This document shows, piece after piece, positions 52,215-61,292 of a stretch of 64,000 nucleotides of DNA (the first letter of the stretch is position 1; each line of letters begins with the position of its first letter). A program made the translations under genes and the position numbers. This DNA is from an uncultured Clostridium sp. (GTDB taxonomy: Bacteria > Bacillota > Clostridia > Lachnospirales > Lachnospiraceae). Under the pieces are notes generated by a model. It saw nothing but the letters and a program-made list of their open reading frames with translations, was not told the DNA's origin and ran no database searches. The stretch is from the NCBI GenBank assembly GCA_946553025.1, contig CAMNRM010000002.1, forward strand, positions 89,708-153,707. Direction: 5' to 3'.

Positions 52215-52243
52215 ATTATACTAAAAATCCCGCCCCTCTTCAA
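52215..52243 (-). promoter_or_regulatory. Promoter of the FtsA-like gene
   Basis: On the minus strand TTGAAG, 17 bases, perfect TATAAT. It leaves a leader of about 140 bases. Confidence 0.65.
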
Positions 52244-52250
52244 GTGCAAT

Positions 52251-52285
52251 AAAAAATCTCCAGCCACAATACTATGACCGGAGAT
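52251..52285 (-). terminator. Terminator of the carbohydrate operon
   Basis: On the minus strand ATCTCC and GGAGAT pair around an 18-base loop, followed by T6. It lies about 55 bases after the GH9 stop. Confidence 0.75.
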
Positions 52286-52339
52286 CCGTATTCTTTTTTA
52301 CCAGAACCTGTTTAAAAAATCATTACTGCCATAAAACTT

Positions 52340-54700
52340 CTACCACAAATCCGCCGCAATCCACATCCATCTTCCCGGCGGCGTCGTCCAGACCTCGCGG
52401 TAGGTTGCAATATTGGCCGGGGGCCAGTAGGGAAGGTCCTCATTTCTTCTGGTCTGCACACCCACCGGCATTTCCCCGACGGTTTCCCCGAGGAGGGCCG
52501 TATACTGCTGACCATAGTTGTTCCCTTCGCCGTACATCAATGACTGCGTAAACGGATTCTTGCCCAGTGTCCAGTAAATCTGTTCCCTGGCAATATCCTT
52601 AAGCTCCTCATCGCCAAAATACTTTCCAAGCACGGAAGCGGCCTTCCCCATCGAAAGGTGAATGGCGGAATTTCCCCGGTAGGAAAACCATACAGGGAAC
52701 ACGCGGATAAAATAGCCATTGCCCAGGGAAATTCCGTTTTCCAGCTGTTCAAGATAGCTTGCCCTCTCCCGCGCAAAATCCGCGTGCGGATGAATCACCG
52801 AAAACGTCGCTTCATCGTCCGCCTCGCTGCTGTGATAAATTCCCGCAGGAAGCATACCATAAGGCTTGGTATACTCCGCCAGCTTCTTTAAATATTCGCC
52901 GTGCAGCCTGAGCGCCTCTTCCCATACAGGCTTATCGGGGTGCGCAGGAAAGCTGCCGCAAGCCTCTGCCAGAGCCACGGCAAAGATATGATCCCTGGCC
53001 TGGTGGGAAAAATGAACAATGTGCTTCTTCTCCTCATCCCGGTAGAAATAGCCGTTCATCGGGCCGTCCTCCCCCGTTTCCTGACAGGCCGTAAGACGTG
53101 CGCCGTATTCCTCAGCCATCTCCCGGTACAAGCCATCCTCTGTCTGCCGGTATAACCGTGCCGCTGCCCAAAGCGCCGCCGCATAATACTGCGAAAGGCT
53201 TGCCCCGGCGGTGTGCTCGACCATGTGCGGTTCTTCAAGCCCCACCTCGCGGAATCGCTTATCCGCAAAGGCAAAATCCTCCTTCGCCGCCTCCCGGCAT
53301 TTCCAGGAAAGTTCTGCATCCATTGTCTGAAGCATCTGGGCCGCCCCTGCTTCCACTGCCGCAAAGATAAAATTCTCAAAGGAACGGTTGTTGACATCCG
53401 CCGCTTCATCGTCCATATTTCCAATCAGCGAATCCGTCCACCGCCGGAGCGCCGCGTGGGAAGCGCGGTAGCCGTCCCCAAAGCGCATCCGAAGAATATA
53501 ATCCAGTCCCCAGTTGGCTTCCTCCATCAACCGCAGATACAGCATAGGGCTTCTCTTTTCTGCCGCCTTTGCCGCGGCAAATATCCCGTCCAGCACTTCC
53601 GCGCTCTGCATGGCCTGCTGCGATACATCAGCCGCATCGTGCCAGCCCCCGGCAAAGACCATTTTCAGCCCCTGGTGTTCGGCAAGGACATCGTGGTGAC
53701 AGGTCCCGTGCACCTTCGGCACCGGATAGCCGCAGCGCTCACAGTAGAGAAAATTAATCAGCTTCCACAGCCCCGATTCCAAAATATCCTCACCGATAAC
53801 AAAACTTTCCGTCCTCTTCTCCCCATAAGCAAGATAATACTCCCCGCGCTCACAAAATGCCGAAAAATCAATCACCCCAAATTGCCCCAGATGGTTTTCC
53901 ACGCGCTGTATCTCTCCGCAAAACACCTCCTGATCATCTTCCCTGCGCTTTAAGGAAAACGTCCCGGCTTCTGTATTGACCACCGCCGTTTTCTTCCCAT
54001 GCAGAAAATAGCCGACGGTCGAATAGGCAATCCCTTCCTTCTCCAGCTGCCATCCATGGACGACATTCGGCTTTACCTTCTCAAAACGGATATCCGCCAG
54101 GGTAAAGTTCATCTCATCCCCCGTCGCCACATCCTTCCCGTAGCGGTGAAGATTAAACGAAATTTCGGTCAGTTTATCGTGGGCAATGGAATCAATCTCC
54201 CATTCACACTCATTCCACTGGTGATTCTTTAAATTCATGGCGTGGAAACCCTCGCGGGAATAGGCGTCAGGAATCTTAATTTCCCCGTCATTGACAAACC
54301 CCACCCGCACAATCGGATTGCGCAGGCCCTCACACTCGGGCTTAATCCGAAAATAAATCCGGTTCCCCTCCGATAAATCCAGCTTGCTTACGTCCAGTTT
54401 TGCAATATAGCTGCCAAAGGTCGCATAGGCTCCCGCTGCCGCGTCATACGCCCGAACCTCGCTTTCCGGCCAGTGATCCGCCCGCGACCAGGTCGTCAGC
54501 TGCAGACCTTCCCCGGTTATTTTCGCCTCGCCTTCCCCGGTAAAACTCCAGGGCGATAAATCCTTTCCGTCCCACAGCCCTTTGCCGGACAGGACTTCTT
54601 TCTTAAGATTCTTCTTTTCTATACTGCGGGATTCATCCGGCGTCAGAGGATAATGCACATACAAAGAATCCAATAATAACTGCTGAAGTTGTGTATCCAT
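52340..54700 (-). CDS. GH9 family glycoside hydrolase with N-terminal Ig-like domain, cytoplasmic
   Basis: 786 residues without a signal peptide. Residues 30-215 form a carbohydrate-binding-like beta domain (SEVRAYDAAAGAYATFGSYIAKLD). Residues 215-300 are the cellulase N-terminal Ig-like domain, and about 305-786 the (alpha/alpha)6 GH9 barrel. The nucleophile region reads GGWHDAADVSQ (around 355; DAGD in many members). The likely acid Glu is in the C-terminal IATYREVWTTPPGRW. GH9 enzymes are mostly endoglucanases, but intracellular forms include exo-acting beta-glucosidases and glucosaminidases. With an ABC importer and GH2 in the same operon, it should trim imported beta-linked oligosaccharides. 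GGAGGAAAAATAGGAAACC precedes the ATG. Confidence 0.85.
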   Translation of the reverse strand: MDTQLQQLLLDSLYVHYPLTPDESRSIEKKNLKKEVLSGKGLWDGKDLSPWSFTGEGEAKITGEGLQLTTWSRADHWPESEVRAYDAAAGAYATFGSYIAKLDVSKLDLSEGNRIYFRIKPECEGLRNPIVRVGFVNDGEIKIPDAYSREGFHAMNLKNHQWNECEWEIDSIAHDKLTEISFNLHRYGKDVATGDEMNFTLADIRFEKVKPNVVHGWQLEKEGIAYSTVGYFLHGKKTAVVNTEAGTFSLKRREDDQEVFCGEIQRVENHLGQFGVIDFSAFCERGEYYLAYGEKRTESFVIGEDILESGLWKLINFLYCERCGYPVPKVHGTCHHDVLAEHQGLKMVFAGGWHDAADVSQQAMQSAEVLDGIFAAAKAAEKRSPMLYLRLMEEANWGLDYILRMRFGDGYRASHAALRRWTDSLIGNMDDEAADVNNRSFENFIFAAVEAGAAQMLQTMDAELSWKCREAAKEDFAFADKRFREVGLEEPHMVEHTAGASLSQYYAAALWAAARLYRQTEDGLYREMAEEYGARLTACQETGEDGPMNGYFYRDEEKKHIVHFSHQARDHIFAVALAEACGSFPAHPDKPVWEEALRLHGEYLKKLAEYTKPYGMLPAGIYHSSEADDEATFSVIHPHADFARERASYLEQLENGISLGNGYFIRVFPVWFSYRGNSAIHLSMGKAASVLGKYFGDEELKDIAREQIYWTLGKNPFTQSLMYGEGNNYGQQYTALLGETVGEMPVGVQTRRNEDLPYWPPANIATYREVWTTPPGRWMWIAADLW

Positions 54701-54766
54701 GGTTTCCTATTTTTCCTCCATTCTGTGCGCATTTCACGACACAAAGGTCTTATTTATCAAGTAAAT

Positions 54767-55228
54767 TTACTCCTCAAGTTCAAAAATTGCCTCAATTTCC
54801 ACAGGGATATTTCCGGGCAGGACATTGACGCCGATAGCCGAACGGGCGGGAATGTTCTCCGCGCCAAATAACTCTGCCAGCAATGCGCTTGCCCCGTTTG
54901 CCACGGCGGGCTGTTCGGTAAAATCATCCTCACTTGCGACAAATACCAGAATTTTAACGGCGCGTTTCACCTTATTTAAGTCGCCGACATTCGCCTCCAA
55001 AACAGAGAGCACATTTAACATGGAATCCCTGGATAAATCCTGGCCTTCCTTCGTGGTGTATTCCTTTCCCAGCTTTCCGTTACAGGCTTTGGTGCCGATA
55101 ACCGGGCCGCAGCCGGAGATATAGGCTAAATTATCCCCGAATTTCTGGCAGGGCGAATACAAGCCGCCCTTGGGCGGGGCAGGCGGGAGGGTTAATTGGA
55201 GTTCTTTTAATTTATCATAAATATTCAT
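54767..55228 (-). CDS. RidA/YjgF family protein
   Basis: 153 residues, slightly longer than the usual 125-130. The motifs are YSPCQKFGDNLAYISGCGPVIG, SVLEANVGDLNKVKRAVKILVFVASEDDF and PARSAIGVNVLPGNIPVEIEAIFEL, which contain the Arg that holds the substrate carboxylate in RidA enamine/imine deaminases. The longer subgroup has no assigned activity. Its place between GH2 and GH9 in a carbohydrate operon is unusual. It might act on an amino-sugar-derived imine, which is inference. AAAGGATCAACCACC precedes the ATG. Confidence 0.9.
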   Translation of the reverse strand: MNIYDKLKELQLTLPPAPPKGGLYSPCQKFGDNLAYISGCGPVIGTKACNGKLGKEYTTKEGQDLSRDSMLNVLSVLEANVGDLNKVKRAVKILVFVASEDDFTEQPAVANGASALLAELFGAENIPARSAIGVNVLPGNIPVEIEAIFELEE

Positions 55229-55288
55229 GGTGGTTGATCCTTTCCTATAAATTCATTTCTGTTCCTGCAATATTCCTGCAATCATCGT

Positions 55289-57805
55289 TTAGGTTTCATA
55301 GCTGTCCGCCACACTCTTTATCCTAAGCTGTTTTTGTACTTCCTCTGCACTTATCCCCAAAGGAAGTTCTGCCTTTTCCACCTTTACGGTTTTTCCTTCC
55401 TTCCCCGTAAGATCAAAATAATTATCGGAGAACACCGCATCCCATGCTTCAAAGTCAAGTTCAATATACTGGGCAAAGCCGTCGGCGGTTATGGTAACGG
55501 CAAACTGTTTTTCTTCCTCTTTTACACGCACCTGATAAGTGACTTTAGGATAAGAAAAATGCTTGGGCTTAACAAAAAGTGTGGTCTGTTCACTGATGCA
55601 CTGCCCATCTTTCCACAGGCGCACCCTGGCAAATCTCTGCGTTTTTTCTTCCCAGCCGGCAAGCCATGAAGTGTAGTTGACGGAAAGCACAGGGCAGGCA
55701 TGAAGCGGCTCGGCCCGGACTTCTTTCGTCTGCCGGTCAAGTATCTTAAAATCCGCGGAGATTAAGCTTGCTTCCACGGTTCCTGCAAAGGGTTCTTGCG
55801 TGTCGTTGTGGATGTAGTAGGTGATTTCCGGGGAAAGTTCTTCTTTTTCACAGGCGGAAATCATTATGGGGGCGTAAAAACGTCTGGCCCCGTAGTGCAG
55901 AGCCTTCCAGCGGCCGTAATAGTCGATGCTCGCCCAGGAAGCTACCGGCCAGCAGTCGTTTAACTGCCAGTAGAGGGAACCCATACAGCGCCCCCGGTTT
56001 CGCCGCCAGTGTTCGACGCCGTACTGGATAGCCTTAAGCTGCAGGATCTGGGAAATATAAGCCAGGGAATCCAAGGAATTGGGGTAAAGGAAATAGTCGG
56101 CAATGTAGCCCAGTATTTTTCCGTTAGCCGTCCCGTTTTTCTGGTGGGATTCCATAACCCGGCTGAAAATATTCCGATCCCCGGGGAGGGTGAATTGTTC
56201 TATGGTTTTTCGCCCGGGGAAGGACTGGAAGCCGTATTCCGAACAGAAAGAAAAATAATTTTTCCGGTACTCGGTAAAGGGCTTTCCTGAGTGCCATACC
56301 TCCCAGTAATGCTGATCTCCGCGGTTGGCGGCATTGGGTTCATCGTAGGAGCCGCCGCAGGAGGGGGAGGAAGGCCAGTAAAAGGTGGTGTCATCGCAGC
56401 TTTTTAACGCTTTGGGCAGGATGTATTCAAAGATTTTTATATAGTCGGCCTTATAGCGCGGGTGGTGACCGCGGATTCTCGCCCACTCGTCGCCCCAGCC
56501 CCATTCCATCTCATTATTTCCGCACCACAGGGCAAGACAGGCATGGTGGCGGAGGCGGCGGACATTGTCCTTGGTTTCCTCGACGATGTTTTCCTCAAAA
56601 TGATCGTCCAGACGGTAGACATTGCAGGCGAACATAAGGTCCTGCCAGATAAGGATGCCTTCCTCATCGCAGCAGTCATAGAATACATCGTCGGGATAGT
56701 AGCCGCCGCCCCATACGCGGATGCAGTTAAAGTTTGCGCGGGCGCAGTCACGCACCAGTTTTCTTGTCCTTTCCGCGGTAATGCGGGTGAGGAAATTGTC
56801 CTCCGGGATAAGATTTGCCCCCATGGCAAAGATCTTAACGCCGTTTACGGTCAGGGCAAATTCATTTCCGTATTCGTGCGGATCGGTGCAGACCGTTATG
56901 GTTCTCAGGCCGATGCGAAAGCTTTTTGTGTCATAGACCTCCCCGGTGCTCGAGGTCAGGTTTAAGGTCAGATGGTAGAGAGGATGAGGGCCAAGGCCGT
57001 TGGGCCACCAGAGTTTTGGGTCTTTTATGGTATAGGAAATTTCTTCGGCCCACGGCAGAGTCAGGCTGTCCGTATTGCCCTCTGGATCTTTCACCTGAAG
57101 ATAGAAAAACAATGGCTGACCGTATTCTTCTCTTCCGGTTTTATCGGCACTTACCTCCTTTAGAACCGTCTGGAGATGGATGACCACCTTATTTTCCCGG
57201 TGCTCCTGGCGGATACGGCAGTCCAAAAAGCCCGGACAATCCCGGTATTCTATCAGGATATCGCGGAAGATTCCGGCATCGGGAAGCTGCGGCCCCCAGT
57301 CCCAGCCAAACATATAGTGGGCCTTTCGGATAGCAGCATTTCCGTGAATTGCACCGGTGGAGGCATAGAAAATATCGTTGTGTGCATCCTCCTGTCTGGC
57401 GGCATTTAAGGCAGAAAAGAAGGTGATGGAAAGAAGATTTTCACCTTCCTTAAGTTTGCCCTCAAGAGGAATCCGCCAGGTGCGGTGCATATCATCCGTG
57501 GATGCAATAACCTCGCCGTTTAAGCGAATTTCCGTAAGTGTATCCAGGCCATAGGCCACAAGTTCCGGCCTGGATTTATCCAGAGAAGGGACAAAAAAAC
57601 TTCGTTCCATGATGTAGTCAAAGGCCATGATTTCCCGCGCCGCATACTCTTCACAGCGCCAGTACGGGTCGGCAATCATGCCTTTCTCCAAAAGTGCCGA
57701 AAGCACCGTTCCCGGTATTAAGATCTCCCCAAGCGAAGTTTTGCTCCCGTCCGGTTCTGCGCGGAATAAGTTCCAATTTCCATGAAGTAACTGTGTAGTG
57801 TTCAT
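55289..57805 (-). CDS. GH2 family beta-mannosidase
   Basis: 838 residues, the size of GH2 beta-mannosidases. The N-terminal jelly-roll has HGNWNLFRAEPDGS and DTLTEIRLNGEVIASTDDMHRTWRI. The acid/base Glu is in LWCGNNEMEWGWG (around 430) and the nucleophile Glu in FCSEYGFQSFPG (around 522), both beta-mannosidase type. It releases mannose from the non-reducing end of beta-mannosides such as mannobiose or N-glycan core fragments. There is no signal peptide, so substrates must be imported by the ABC system encoded upstream. AGAGGATGAATA precedes the ATG. Confidence 0.9.
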   Translation of the reverse strand: MNTTQLLHGNWNLFRAEPDGSKTSLGEILIPGTVLSALLEKGMIADPYWRCEEYAAREIMAFDYIMERSFFVPSLDKSRPELVAYGLDTLTEIRLNGEVIASTDDMHRTWRIPLEGKLKEGENLLSITFFSALNAARQEDAHNDIFYASTGAIHGNAAIRKAHYMFGWDWGPQLPDAGIFRDILIEYRDCPGFLDCRIRQEHRENKVVIHLQTVLKEVSADKTGREEYGQPLFFYLQVKDPEGNTDSLTLPWAEEISYTIKDPKLWWPNGLGPHPLYHLTLNLTSSTGEVYDTKSFRIGLRTITVCTDPHEYGNEFALTVNGVKIFAMGANLIPEDNFLTRITAERTRKLVRDCARANFNCIRVWGGGYYPDDVFYDCCDEEGILIWQDLMFACNVYRLDDHFEENIVEETKDNVRRLRHHACLALWCGNNEMEWGWGDEWARIRGHHPRYKADYIKIFEYILPKALKSCDDTTFYWPSSPSCGGSYDEPNAANRGDQHYWEVWHSGKPFTEYRKNYFSFCSEYGFQSFPGRKTIEQFTLPGDRNIFSRVMESHQKNGTANGKILGYIADYFLYPNSLDSLAYISQILQLKAIQYGVEHWRRNRGRCMGSLYWQLNDCWPVASWASIDYYGRWKALHYGARRFYAPIMISACEKEELSPEITYYIHNDTQEPFAGTVEASLISADFKILDRQTKEVRAEPLHACPVLSVNYTSWLAGWEEKTQRFARVRLWKDGQCISEQTTLFVKPKHFSYPKVTYQVRVKEEEKQFAVTITADGFAQYIELDFEAWDAVFSDNYFDLTGKEGKTVKVEKAELPLGISAEEVQKQLRIKSVADSYET

Positions 57806-57821
57806 TATTCATCCTCTGCTT

Positions 57822-58661
57822 TTATGCCTTTAATCCGCTGGTTGCAATGCCTTCCACAAAGTTTTTCTGGAAAATGGCAAAACAGGCGATAACCGGCAAT
57901 ACAAAGACCAGGGCCGCCGCCATCAGCCTTGCCCAGTCTACCGAGTACTCACTCATATACTGCTGAAGGCCAAGCGATAAGGTATATTTTTCCGGCTTGG
58001 TAATAAAGATTAACGGGTAGAGATAATCGCTCCACGCATCCAAGAAGGCATAGATTCCTATGGTGGTCAGCACCGGCTTGCACAGCGGCATGGCAATTCT
58101 TCCGTAGCAGGTAAAATGGGTTGCACCGTCGATTTTTGCCGCCTCAATCAGGCTGTCCGGGATTCCGTTAAAGAACTGGCGGACGATAACGATGTAAAAC
58201 GCCTTGCCGAAAAAGGTCGGAAGGATCAGCGGCACATAGGTATTGGTCAGGCCCAGCTTTGCGTAAATCTTATACAGGGGAACCATGGTTACGGTGATTG
58301 GAATCATCATGGTCGCCATCACCAGGCCGGAGATAATATCCGCGCCCTTCCACTTGATTTTTGCCAGGGAATAGGCCACTATCGGCGTAATCAAAAGCTG
58401 TCCGGCAACGGATAAAACGGTGATAAAAATGGTATTTCCCATGTAGCGGAAATAGGGAATGGCGGCAAAGGCTGCCGGGAAGTTTTCTGCCACCCATTTG
58501 CGGGGAAGAAGCCTTACCGGAATCGTAAAAGCGTCGCTGTTTGTCTTAAATGAGGTCAGCACCATAACCATAAACGGGGAGATAAAAACGATGACCAAAA
58601 GCAGGACAAGGGCAAAAAAGAACACCTCATTTGCTTTTCGTTTAAGCACCAGCTTATTCAT
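57822..58661 (-). CDS. Carbohydrate ABC transporter permease, MalG type
   Basis: 279 residues, six membrane segments. The EAA loop GIPDSLIEAAKIDGATHFTCYGRIAMPLCKPVL and the C-terminal FAIFQKNFVEGIATSGLKA are typical of MalG-type (CUT1) permeases. No ATPase gene is in the operon. As in many Firmicutes CUT1 systems, a shared MsmK-like ATPase elsewhere probably energises it. AGGTGAATAATC precedes the ATG, with two bases between genes. Confidence 0.93.
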   Translation of the reverse strand: MNKLVLKRKANEVFFFALVLLLVIVFISPFMVMVLTSFKTNSDAFTIPVRLLPRKWVAENFPAAFAAIPYFRYMGNTIFITVLSVAGQLLITPIVAYSLAKIKWKGADIISGLVMATMMIPITVTMVPLYKIYAKLGLTNTYVPLILPTFFGKAFYIVIVRQFFNGIPDSLIEAAKIDGATHFTCYGRIAMPLCKPVLTTIGIYAFLDAWSDYLYPLIFITKPEKYTLSLGLQQYMSEYSVDWARLMAAALVFVLPVIACFAIFQKNFVEGIATSGLKA

Positions 58662-58663
58662 GA

Positions 58664-59593
58664 TTATTCACCTCCTGCGTCTTCGGTAACTTTTTTCGTT
58701 ACCTTCGTCATAAATACGGTTAATACGGCAACAACGATAAACAAAAGCCATGCCATCGCGGACGCCTTGCCCATTTTCAGATAGGTAAAGGCATTGTGGA
58801 AAATATATAAAGGATACATTAAAATCGAATTTTCCGGGCCGCCGGCGGCACTTCCGCCCTTTACCCCTGCATTTGCGGTCACGATAATGTAGACCTGCTG
58901 GAAGTACTGGAAGGCATTGATAATGCTTAAAATCGCCTGGTAGACAATAACGTGGGCCACGCAGGGAAGGGTGATATAAATAAAGCGCTTGACCACGCCC
59001 GCCCCGTCAATTTCCGCCGACTCATAGTAGCTGTTGGGAACGGACTGAAGGGCTGCCATGCAGACTAACATGGTGGTTCCGGTGTTCCAGGTTCCCATCA
59101 GCACCAGAGCCCATTTGGTATAATGGGAATCCAGCAGCCACGCCGGGCCGCTGATTCCAAAGAACTGCAAAACATTATTGATGTAGCCGTAGGTCGGGTC
59201 AAACATCCAGATCCAGACCATCGTCGCCGCCACCATAGGGATGACCGAGGGAAGGAAAAAGGCAGTACGTACCAGGCCCCGCCCGCGGAAATTTTTAATG
59301 ACGATACAGGCTAATAAAAGAGCCACAAACAGGTTGACCGGTGTGGAAACAAAGGCCATAAACAATGTGTTTAACAGACTTTTCCATACCAGGGGATCGC
59401 CGAATACGTCTTTAAAATTCGCCAGGCCCACCCATTTGGGAGCGGTAACGGCATTAAATTTGGTAAAGCTGTAGTACAGGGAACTGATAAGCGGATACAC
59501 GCTGAAGGCCAGGAAGCCCAGAATCCACGGTGACGCAAACAAGAGCCCGTAAATCCATTCCTTTTGTTCCCTTTTTGATTTCTTTCCTTTCAC
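58664..59593 (-). CDS. Carbohydrate ABC transporter permease, MalF type
   Basis: 309 residues from a GTG at 59593 (AAGGAGAGATAAG upstream). Six membrane segments. PWILGFLAFSVYPLISSLYYSFTKFN and the EAA loop SVPNSYYESAEIDGAGVVKRFIYITLPCV identify the CUT1 MalF/UgpA group. It pairs with the downstream MalG-type permease to form the oligosaccharide channel. Confidence 0.93.
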   Translation of the reverse strand: MKGKKSKREQKEWIYGLLFASPWILGFLAFSVYPLISSLYYSFTKFNAVTAPKWVGLANFKDVFGDPLVWKSLLNTLFMAFVSTPVNLFVALLLACIVIKNFRGRGLVRTAFFLPSVIPMVAATMVWIWMFDPTYGYINNVLQFFGISGPAWLLDSHYTKWALVLMGTWNTGTTMLVCMAALQSVPNSYYESAEIDGAGVVKRFIYITLPCVAHVIVYQAILSIINAFQYFQQVYIIVTANAGVKGGSAAGGPENSILMYPLYIFHNAFTYLKMGKASAMAWLLFIVVAVLTVFMTKVTKKVTEDAGGE

Positions 59594-59608
59594 CTTATCT
59601 CTCCTTTT

Positions 59609-60955
59609 TTATTCCAGACCGGAACTTTGAGCCGCCAGATCACGCATCGCCTCTTCCGGTGTTTTGCTCCCCGCATAGACGGTATCCAACGCTGAATTTA
59701 CCAGATTCATGTACTCGTCATAATCGGTCATCTGCGGATACTGTACACCCTTTTCTTCCTTCAGCGCGTCGATAAATTCGGCAAAGCCGGGAAGCGCCAG
59801 AACATCGCTGTCGTCGTACAATGTCTTTAATGCCGGAAGGTTTCCATTGCCCAGTACAATAACCTTTGCTCCTTCTGCACTGCAGAGCCACTTGGTAAAG
59901 TCCCATGCCCCTTCCTTATGCGCAGCCATCATCGGGATAGCCATAGAGTCGGTTTCAAAGCGGCTCGTTCCCCGGTACTCAGGATGCGCCTCGGTTCCGG
60001 GAATCAGGGTGATACCCCAGTCAACGGTTGAATTAAAGTTTTTCATCATGGTTGGCAGCCAGGAACCGTCCAGACGGAAAAGCTGCTTGCCCTGGAAGAA
60101 CATATCCTGCTCGGTGTAGCGGTTGGTATTTGCCGTACCGATAAATCCGTCCAGCGCCTTTCCGCCAAATTCATTTCTAAAGGCAACATTCATCTTCAAG
60201 CTGTCCAGGATACCGCTGTTATCCGGCGAAGGCTTGGAATTTTCATCCCACCATCTTCCGCCAAAGCCGTAAATTAATTCCTGTCTTGCCGAAGCATAGG
60301 GGAATAACGGATAGCCCAGGATGTCGATATTGCCGTTATCGTCAAGCTTTGTGGCCTTGACCGCCATCTCATACATCTCCTCCATGGTCTTTGGCGGCTC
60401 GGTGTAGCCGGCTTCTGCCAGAAGCGTTTTATTATAGAACATCTGAATCGTATAGGCGTCATAGGGAAGGCCGTAAAGCGCCCCGTCCACCCGGTTGGCC
60501 TCCAACGCCTGCTCGGAAAAATCGGACAAATCATAGCCTTCCTGATCAATAAAATCCTGCAGCGGCTCTAACAATCCGTTCTTCGTATACTGAATTACAA
60601 TCTGGTTGCTGGCTTTAATCACATCCGGTGCCTCATTGCTGCTCATGGCTACAATCAGCTTCTGGGCGTCGGTGACACTTAAACCCTCAACCTTATATTT
60701 GCTCTGCGAGGCATTGTAAGCGGCAATGGCTGCCTCATAAGTTTTTGCCTCATCTCCGGTATTATCGTACCAGAAGGTAACGGTTTCGGCATTTCCTGCC
60801 GCTTCGCCGCCTGCACCCTGGTCAGAAGCCTCTGCCCCCGCTGCCTGCGTACCCGGTGCCTGTGCCGAAGAACCTTCCTTCGAGCCGCCGCACCCGGTAA
60901 GCGCTGCCGCTGCCATGGTAAAGGTTAAAATAGAACTGATGATTCTCTTTTTCAT
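59609..60955 (-). CDS. Carbohydrate ABC transporter substrate-binding lipoprotein
   Basis: 448 residues. Lipoprotein signal with Cys22 in ALTGCGGS, a short Ala/Gly-rich linker, then an SBP_bac_1 domain (VTFWYDNTGDEAKTYEAAIAAYNASQ, YGLPYDAYTIQMFYNKTLLAEAGY). It captures an oligosaccharide, which the downstream GH2 and GH9 genes suggest is beta-mannosidic or beta-glucosidic. It is the first gene of the operon, with AAGGAGGAAAATC before the ATG and a promoter at 61036-61064 surrounded by operator-like palindromes. Confidence 0.92.
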   Translation of the reverse strand: MKKRIISSILTFTMAAAALTGCGGSKEGSSAQAPGTQAAGAEASDQGAGGEAAGNAETVTFWYDNTGDEAKTYEAAIAAYNASQSKYKVEGLSVTDAQKLIVAMSSNEAPDVIKASNQIVIQYTKNGLLEPLQDFIDQEGYDLSDFSEQALEANRVDGALYGLPYDAYTIQMFYNKTLLAEAGYTEPPKTMEEMYEMAVKATKLDDNGNIDILGYPLFPYASARQELIYGFGGRWWDENSKPSPDNSGILDSLKMNVAFRNEFGGKALDGFIGTANTNRYTEQDMFFQGKQLFRLDGSWLPTMMKNFNSTVDWGITLIPGTEAHPEYRGTSRFETDSMAIPMMAAHKEGAWDFTKWLCSAEGAKVIVLGNGNLPALKTLYDDSDVLALPGFAEFIDALKEEKGVQYPQMTDYDEYMNLVNSALDTVYAGSKTPEEAMRDLAAQSSGLE

Positions 60956-60995
60956 GATTTTCCTCCTTCATCTTTCTTTTTTGAGCAAACGTTTT

Positions 60996-61020
60996 GTTGA
61001 AGTAATTCAACTTTTTGTTT
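60996..61020. promoter_or_regulatory. Operator-like sites downstream of the operon promoter
   Basis: GTTGAA-GTAA-TTCAAC is a perfect palindrome (60996-61011), overlapped by TCAAC-TTTTT-GTTT (61007-61020). Both lie just downstream of the predicted transcription start near 61028. Confidence 0.65.
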
Positions 61021-61035
61021 ATCTCTTCTTTTTTC

Positions 61036-61064
61036 ACTTTACTATATTTTTGACCAATTGTCAA
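61036..61064 (-). promoter_or_regulatory. Promoter of the carbohydrate operon
   Basis: On the minus strand TTGACA (perfect), 17 bases, TAAAGT. The -35 is part of GTTGACA, so a TCAAC/GTTGA-binding regulator would cover it. Confidence 0.75.
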
Positions 61065-61125
61065 CAAAAACTTTAGATTTTTTTTAACATTTTTATAACT
61101 TTTTACAATTTGTCGTATTCTGTGT

Positions 61126-61140
61126 TCAACTTTTTGTTGA
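61126..61140. promoter_or_regulatory. Perfect operator-like palindrome TCAAC-TTTTT-GTTGA
   Basis: Perfect 5-bp arms separated by five T residues, about 60 bp upstream of the operon -35 box. The same layout occurs at 63886-63900 inside another promoter. Confidence 0.7.
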
Positions 61141-61292
61141 TTAGCTACGGATAATCCATAATATTTTTCAAATTTTTTACAAAAAAATTTCATTTTTCTA
61201 TTTCCTTATTTGAAAATTTGTTGTAAAATAGGGTTGAAACGGTGGCAATAATCATTATGATACAAAAAAGAAAGAAATATTAGGGGGTAGCC

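Larger units (their letters stand above)
60956..61292. other. Regulatory region between the carbohydrate operon and its divergent regulator
   Basis: A 337-bp AT-rich region. It holds the operon promoter (61036-61064) and TCAAC/GTTGA sites at 60996-61011, 61007-61020, 61059-61064 (half-site on the -35) and 61126-61140. On the plus strand, the YheO-like gene has TTAGGGGGTAGCC before its ATG, but no clear promoter was found. Confidence 0.65.

Noticed and set aside
53213..53953. 246-codon frame opposite the GH9 gene
   Set aside because: Antisense shadow of a clearly recognised enzyme. No domain features and no binding site.
60822..61193. Lysine-rich frame covering the carbohydrate operon promoter
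   Set aside because: It runs through the promoter and the start of the binding-protein gene in another frame, and has the composition of AT-rich non-coding DNA.
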